Assembly: GCA_937132145.1 (NCBI GenBank)
Contig: CAKZNY010000070.1
Location: 1 to 8,417, forward strand
Direction of reading: 5' to 3'
DNA: 8,417 bases
DNA from: an uncultured Paracoccaceae bacterium
GTDB lineage: Bacteria > Pseudomonadota > Alphaproteobacteria > Rhodobacterales > Rhodobacteraceae
Below are positions 6,277 through 8,417 of the stretch, piece by piece. A model generated the notes under the pieces. That model saw only the letters and a program-made list of their open reading frames with translations, was not told the origin of the DNA and searched no databases. The position numbers and the translations under genes are program-made. Numbering within the stretch: the first letter of the stretch is position 1; every line of letters starts with the position of its first letter.

Positions 6277-6713
6277 TTTGACAACCCCTCAATATAAGCC
6301 AACAAAACTTCGAACGTCTCAGTCTTGCCTTTATACATCAACGATGCTTTGTCCATTTTCGGTGGAATCGAGTTATGGCACTGAAAACAATCTATTCTTA
6401 CGGCTACATAGTCATGGCAGACACGGCAGAAATAGTCTTCGCTTTTAAAGGTTACCGGCTGGCCGTCGGAACCGTTCACAGCGTGACAAGTCACGCAACC
6501 CGCAAGCGAAGCGTCCGTATCCCGTATGCCGTCGCGCACAGTAAGATCGCGGTCATGGCGCAACAAATCCATGTGGTTGATGCGCCAATATTCGTTGCCC
6601 TCGGGGTGTGGTTCGCCAGTAGCCTTCGGAATCTCTGGATAAACCGAGGCGGCGTACGTCATGCCAACCGCAAGGCCGAACAGAACTAATGTAGCTATGA
6701 ACAGCCGTTTCAT
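6273..6713 (-). CDS. dsrJ: DsrJ, periplasmic trihaem c-type cytochrome of DsrMKJOP
   Basis: The 146-residue protein starts with a Sec signal peptide or anchor (MKRLFIATLVLFGLAVGMTYAAS) and has three haem c sites: C73-C76-H77, C96-C99-H100 and C109-C112-H113. The stretch INHMDLLRHDRDLTVRDGIR matches the region before the first haem in known DsrJ. I chose ATG 6713-6711, one base after the dsrL stop. The frame is open for 46 more codons upstream, but those lie inside dsrL and would bury the signal peptide. The six cysteines of the haem sites are the only ones. The extra cysteine that ligates one haem (His/Cys) in Allochromatium DsrJ is absent, and His36 sits at about that place. DsrJ is the periplasmic electron-transfer subunit and may take part in oxidising a sulfur substrate. 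Confidence 0.93.
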   Translation of the reverse strand: MKRLFIATLVLFGLAVGMTYAASVYPEIPKATGEPHPEGNEYWRINHMDLLRHDRDLTVRDGIRDTDASLAGCVTCHAVNGSDGQPVTFKSEDYFCRVCHDYVAVRIDCFQCHNSIPPKMDKASLMYKGKTETFEVLLAYIEGLSK

Positions 6714-6714
6714 T

Positions 6715-8417
6715 TTATGCGCCAAGCCCCATTTTGATGTAGCCAGTCGGGCAAACATCGGCACAGATGTGACAGCCGATACATTTATCGTAATCGGTTT
6801 CAACATAGCGACCAAGCGTGCGGTCTGATTTTTTGACACGGGATACAGCATCCTGTGGGCAGTAAATCACGCAGTTATCGCATTCGAAACACATGCCGCA
6901 AGACATGCAGCGCTCGCCCTCTTTTTGGGCCTGCTCTTCGGAGTACGCGATGATACGCTCTTCGAAGTTGCCAAGAACATCGTCACCCTCGATACGTACT
7001 TCGTCGCGAATTTCGCGCGCCACATAAGGGAAGTGACCCTTGTATAGCTCCGTGTGTTTGGTGATCTGGCTTTCGGAACGGTCATCGAAGTTATGCACAG
7101 CAAAGGCTTCGCTATCCGTGCCGCGCACTGGCAGATTGTCATAAGCGTCCGGCTCTTTGCCGCGCGCGTGGAGTTCTTCCAGCAGGTTGAACTGGTGGAT
7201 GTCGATGGTGGGGCGTTTTTCAATCTCGCCGTCATCAAGGAAATCAGTGATGGTCGCCGCAGCTACACGGCCGTGGCCGATTGCTGTTGTCAAAAGATGT
7301 GGCTTGATGATGTCGCCACCAGCAAAATGCTTCTTGCGGCCTTTGACGTTATAACTTGCATCAATGTTGATGAAACCGCGACCGTTGTCGAAATCCTCCA
7401 ACCCGTCAAAATCACCCGATTGGCCGATGGCCGAGATGATAATGTCGGCCTCGATCTCGAATTCCGTGCCTTCGCGCGGGACCGGCGTGTTGCCTTTCAT
7501 GTCACATTCGCAACATTTCAGTGCAATCGCTTTGCCGCTTGCATCTTTGATAACTTCGAGGGGCATAACGCTGCCACGCAGATCAACACCTTCGCGTTTG
7601 GCGTCTTCGCGTTCATGCGCGGCGGCGGTCATTTGTTCAATCGGGAACAGGGAGGTCAGTGTCGCCTTCATGCCTTCGCGCGACAGAACGCCAGCCGTGT
7701 CTTGCGCGGTGAAATCAATCAACGTGCCGTCTGAATGTTCGGTTTTCGCAACGTTGGTTACGTGGCCAAGGCGACGGGCAACGGAGGCCACGTCGATGGA
7801 GGTATCACCGCCCCCGACAACCACAACTTTTTGCGCCGTACCAACGACCCAGCCTTTGTTGAACGCATCGAGGAATTCAACCCCGTCGATACAGTTCGGC
7901 GTGCCTTCCCAGCCCGGAATTGGCAGCGGGCGGCCTTTCTGTGCGCCAATGGCCCAGAAAATCGCGTCATAGTTTGCCTCAAGCGTCTCGATGGAGACGT
8001 CTTTACCGATGGTAGTGTCCAGATGAACCTCGACCCCCATTTCGGTAATGCGGCCAATTTCGATGTCCAGCATCTCGCGCGGTGTCCGGTAGCCCGGAAT
8101 ACCGTAGCGCATCATGCCGCCCAGTTTGCTGTTTGAATCGTAAAGCACAACTTCATGGCCATCACGGCGCAGGAAATATGCCGCTGACAGGCCAGCAGGG
8201 CCACCACCGATGATAGCAATTTTACGACCCGTGGGCGCGCCAACATCGGCCAGCTTCAGATTGTTTTCGTTAGCCCAGTCACCGACATATTGTTCAACCG
8301 CGTTGATGCCAACGTAATCATCGACCTCGTTGCGGTTACAACCGGATTCACAAGGAGCCGGACAAACGCGACCCATGGAGGCCGGAAACGGGTTGGCCTC
8401 GACCATGCGCTGGAAGG
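6715..8417 (-). CDS. dsrL: DsrL, NAD(P)H:acceptor iron-sulfur flavoprotein partnering DsrAB (N-terminus missing)
   Basis: 566 residues are visible; the frame is open to the right edge, so the true start lies outside (Allochromatium DsrL has about 655 residues). The layout is GltD-like. First comes an N-terminal Fe-S region with cysteines at visible residues 18, 22 and 26 (CPAPCESGC). An FAD motif follows (IIGGGPAGLSAAY, 68-80), then an NAD(P)H motif (VVVGGGDTSIDVAS, 198-211) and a second FAD motif (FAGGDI, 364-369). Unlike GltD it has a C-terminal ferredoxin domain with two [4Fe-4S] sites: the cysteine run 503-519 and C545/548/551/555. This extension is typical of DsrL of sulfur oxidisers, where DsrL takes electrons from sulfide or persulfide oxidation by DsrAB and reduces NAD+. 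The Met at 8406-8404 is internal. It ends one base before the dsrJ start codon. Confidence 0.93.
   Translation of the reverse strand, partial: FQRMVEANPFPASMGRVCPAPCESGCNRNEVDDYVGINAVEQYVGDWANENNLKLADVGAPTGRKIAIIGGGPAGLSAAYFLRRDGHEVVLYDSNSKLGGMMRYGIPGYRTPREMLDIEIGRITEMGVEVHLDTTIGKDVSIETLEANYDAIFWAIGAQKGRPLPIPGWEGTPNCIDGVEFLDAFNKGWVVGTAQKVVVVGGGDTSIDVASVARRLGHVTNVAKTEHSDGTLIDFTAQDTAGVLSREGMKATLTSLFPIEQMTAAAHEREDAKREGVDLRGSVMPLEVIKDASGKAIALKCCECDMKGNTPVPREGTEFEIEADIIISAIGQSGDFDGLEDFDNGRGFINIDASYNVKGRKKHFAGGDIIKPHLLTTAIGHGRVAAATITDFLDDGEIEKRPTIDIHQFNLLEELHARGKEPDAYDNLPVRGTDSEAFAVHNFDDRSESQITKHTELYKGHFPYVAREIRDEVRIEGDDVLGNFEERIIAYSEEQAQKEGERCMSCGMCFECDNCVIYCPQDAVSRVKKSDRTLGRYVETDYDKCIGCHICADVCPTGYIKMGLGA

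Noticed and set aside
6273..6851. Longer form of DsrJ starting at 6851
   Set aside because: The extra 46 residues overlap the C-terminal ferredoxin of dsrL and would place the signal peptide internally. ATG 6713 directly follows the dsrL stop.
6715..8406. dsrL as a complete gene starting at the Met at 8406
   Set aside because: The frame continues upstream to the window edge (FQRMVEANPF), in the middle of the conserved N-terminal Fe-S region, so this Met is internal.

Overview
The window looks like a bacterial chromosome segment of roughly 50-55% GC from a sulfur-oxidising proteobacterium. The main evidence is the back half of a reverse-type dissimilatory sulfite reductase (rDsr) operon on the minus strand, in the order dsrL-dsrJ-dsrO-dsrP-[TrpD2-like gene]-dsrN. 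This order, together with a C-terminal ferredoxin on DsrL and the presence of DsrN, fits sulfur oxidisers rather than sulfate reducers. An alphaproteobacterium is my best guess, based on protein flavour and the persulfide-sensor type, but nothing here proves it.

Layout. (1) Positions 1-456, minus: the N-terminal part of a YeeE/YedE-family sulfur transporter, cut by the window edge. (2) 457-593: a spacer with two perfect inverted repeats. (3) 594-923, minus: an ArsR-family repressor with the two cysteines, 66 residues apart, typical of the persulfide-sensing SqrR/BigR/sHdrR group. (4) 924-1114: a divergent promoter region with another inverted repeat. (5) 1115-1883, plus: dsrE2 and tusA, which handle protein-bound sulfane sulfur, ending in a strong intrinsic terminator. 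(6) 1918-8417, minus: the rDsr operon tail, convergent with tusA. DsrL (cut by the right edge) is the NAD(P)H-linked flavoprotein partner of DsrAB. DsrJOP is the transmembrane electron-transfer part of the DsrMKJOP complex. DsrN is the presumed sirohaem amidase.

Together the genes describe one process. Sulfur enters, probably partly through the YeeE-type carrier. It is passed as persulfide by DsrE2 and TusA towards DsrC/DsrAB, which must lie outside the window, and is oxidised there. Electrons leave through DsrL and DsrMKJOP. The ArsR regulator probably switches the transporter and trafficking genes on when persulfides appear.

The most unusual points are a TrpD2/anthranilate-phosphoribosyltransferase-like gene inserted between dsrP and dsrN and overlapping dsrN by 4 nt; a DsrJ with no cysteine outside its three haem motifs, so it lacks the cysteine needed for the His/Cys haem described in Allochromatium; and the inverted repeats around the persulfide-sensor gene.
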